Below, piece by piece: positions 63,632-64,000 of a stretch of DNA of 64,000 bases. The stretch is from Oscillospiraceae bacterium (GTDB lineage Bacteria > Bacillota > Clostridia > Oscillospirales > Acutalibacteraceae). The stretch is taken from positions 26,553-90,552 of the forward strand of contig JAIRXF010000012.1 in the NCBI GenBank assembly GCA_031268405.1, given 5' to 3'. Made by a program: the position numbers and the translations under genes. Within the stretch, counting starts at the first letter, position 1. The number at the start of each line of letters is the position of its first letter. The notes under the pieces were generated by a model. It was not told the origin of the DNA. It did not search any database and saw only the letters and a list, made by a program, of their open reading frames with translations.

Positions 63632-64000
63632 GTGACTGAGTCAAAATTAAAAATTTTTGCACTCTCACTTGTAACTCTTCTGTTTTCTTTTATAATTTTT
63701 TTTCACCCTCGAACTATAAGAGAAAATGAAGATAGAAAAGCAATTAATCAACTAACAGATGAAAATTTAACTCAAAAATCTGTAATACAAAATGAAATCA
63801 ACGTATTTTGCTTCATAAAAAATGAAAACGTCTTGCAAACTTGTACCAAAATTGCTTCTTTACTCTCCAATGTTTCGGAAAAAAAAATATTCGTTTATCT
63901 CGTGCATTTTTCAGACGAAAAAATAACTCCCCAAAATGTGGATAAATTAAATTCTATAAATAGTATAAGAGATTTTAATTTAGAATTTGTTTCTTTGGAA
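63632..64000 (+). CDS. Membrane-anchored protein, N-terminal part, GT8-like glycosyltransferase (cut by window edge)
   Basis: GTG at 63632 with AGGGTG upstream; the frame is open for all 123 codons to the edge. MTESKLKIFALSLVTLLFSF is followed by a hydrophobic run IIFF, a signal anchor. From about residue 58, NEINVFCFIKNENVLQTCTK, ASLLSNVSEKKIFVYLVHFS and FNLEFVSLE follow the pattern of family 8 glycosyltransferases (start of the Rossmann-like nucleotide-sugar domain). The DxD motif would lie beyond the window, so this is provisional. Confidence 0.6.
   Translation, partial: MTESKLKIFALSLVTLLFSFIIFFHPRTIRENEDRKAINQLTDENLTQKSVIQNEINVFCFIKNENVLQTCTKIASLLSNVSEKKIFVYLVHFSDEKITPQNVDKLNSINSIRDFNLEFVSLE

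Overview
The window is strongly AT-rich chromosomal DNA from a low-GC Gram-positive bacterium. The markers point to Clostridia and probably the Oscillospirales side: an infC-rpmI-rplT operon, a complete S10-spc-alpha ribosomal block with the small KOW protein between map and infA, a type III glutamine synthetase, a MurT/GatD-like pair, Na+-type V-ATPase subunits, a stand-alone S1-domain protein, M42 aminopeptidases and a YabE-like G5/3D protein. Several traits suggest a host-associated, reducing genome. A sugar-phosphate/Pi antiporter of the UhpT/UhpC/GlpT type is present, spacers inside normally compact operons are hundreds of bases long, and small decayed gene pieces occur. Usual neighbours are missing (no rplQ after rpoA, no pheS beside pheT, no mreD after mreC, no catalytic V-ATPase genes). 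I think of Clostridia living inside protists or other cells, but taxonomy and lifestyle are inference.

Layout. 1-332 (-): start of a secreted protein cut by the window edge. 739-2553 (-): infC (ATT start), rpmI, rplT and a decayed second copy of the rplT 3' end. 2824-6124 (+): promoter, zapA, dut, mreB, mreC. 6566-13000 (+): V-ATPase H/F-like, I, K and E subunits, then pheT. 13386-14653 (+): surface protein with a sortase-like tail. 14722-20140 (-): ATP-grasp protein, YycJ-like MBL hydrolase, two tandem M42 peptidases, murD. 20549-22069 (+): sugar-phosphate antiporter. 22119-25644 (-): murT-like, gatD-like, dxr. 26313-34693 (-): tRNA-Arg, murB, glnN, S1-domain protein, corA, a long spacer holding a candidate structured RNA on the + strand, then a G5/3D wall protein with WalR-like boxes upstream. 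35189-37972 (+): AMP-ligase-ACP fusion followed by a tandem GNAT. 38031-38690 (-): small secreted protein. 39919-58817 (-): rpoA back to rpsJ. 59031-61277 (-): pyrC and pyrB (pyrB has an ATT start). 61487-62070: decayed low-complexity region. 62265-63470 (-): zinc-ribbon protein and PAP2 phosphatase. 63632-64000 (+): start of a membrane-anchored GT8-like protein.

Themes. Many genes concern envelope growth and division (zapA, mreBC, murD, murB, murT/gatD-like, dxr, 3D protein, PAP2, ATP-grasp). Energy and nutrition genes fit import of phosphorylated sugar, Na+ or H+ pumping by a V-ATPase and glutamine assimilation. Start codons are relaxed: many TTG starts with good Shine-Dalgarno sites, and two ATT starts. 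The most notable observations are the MurT/GatD-like pair lacking all three residues expected for the glutaminase triad, a ribosomal protein L30 with an ~85-residue Lys/Ser/Thr-rich N-terminal tail, the AMP-ligase-ACP plus tandem-GNAT pair, WalR-like boxes beside the 3D gene, and a structured intergenic element with its own terminator. All function assignments come from reading motifs; no searches were run.
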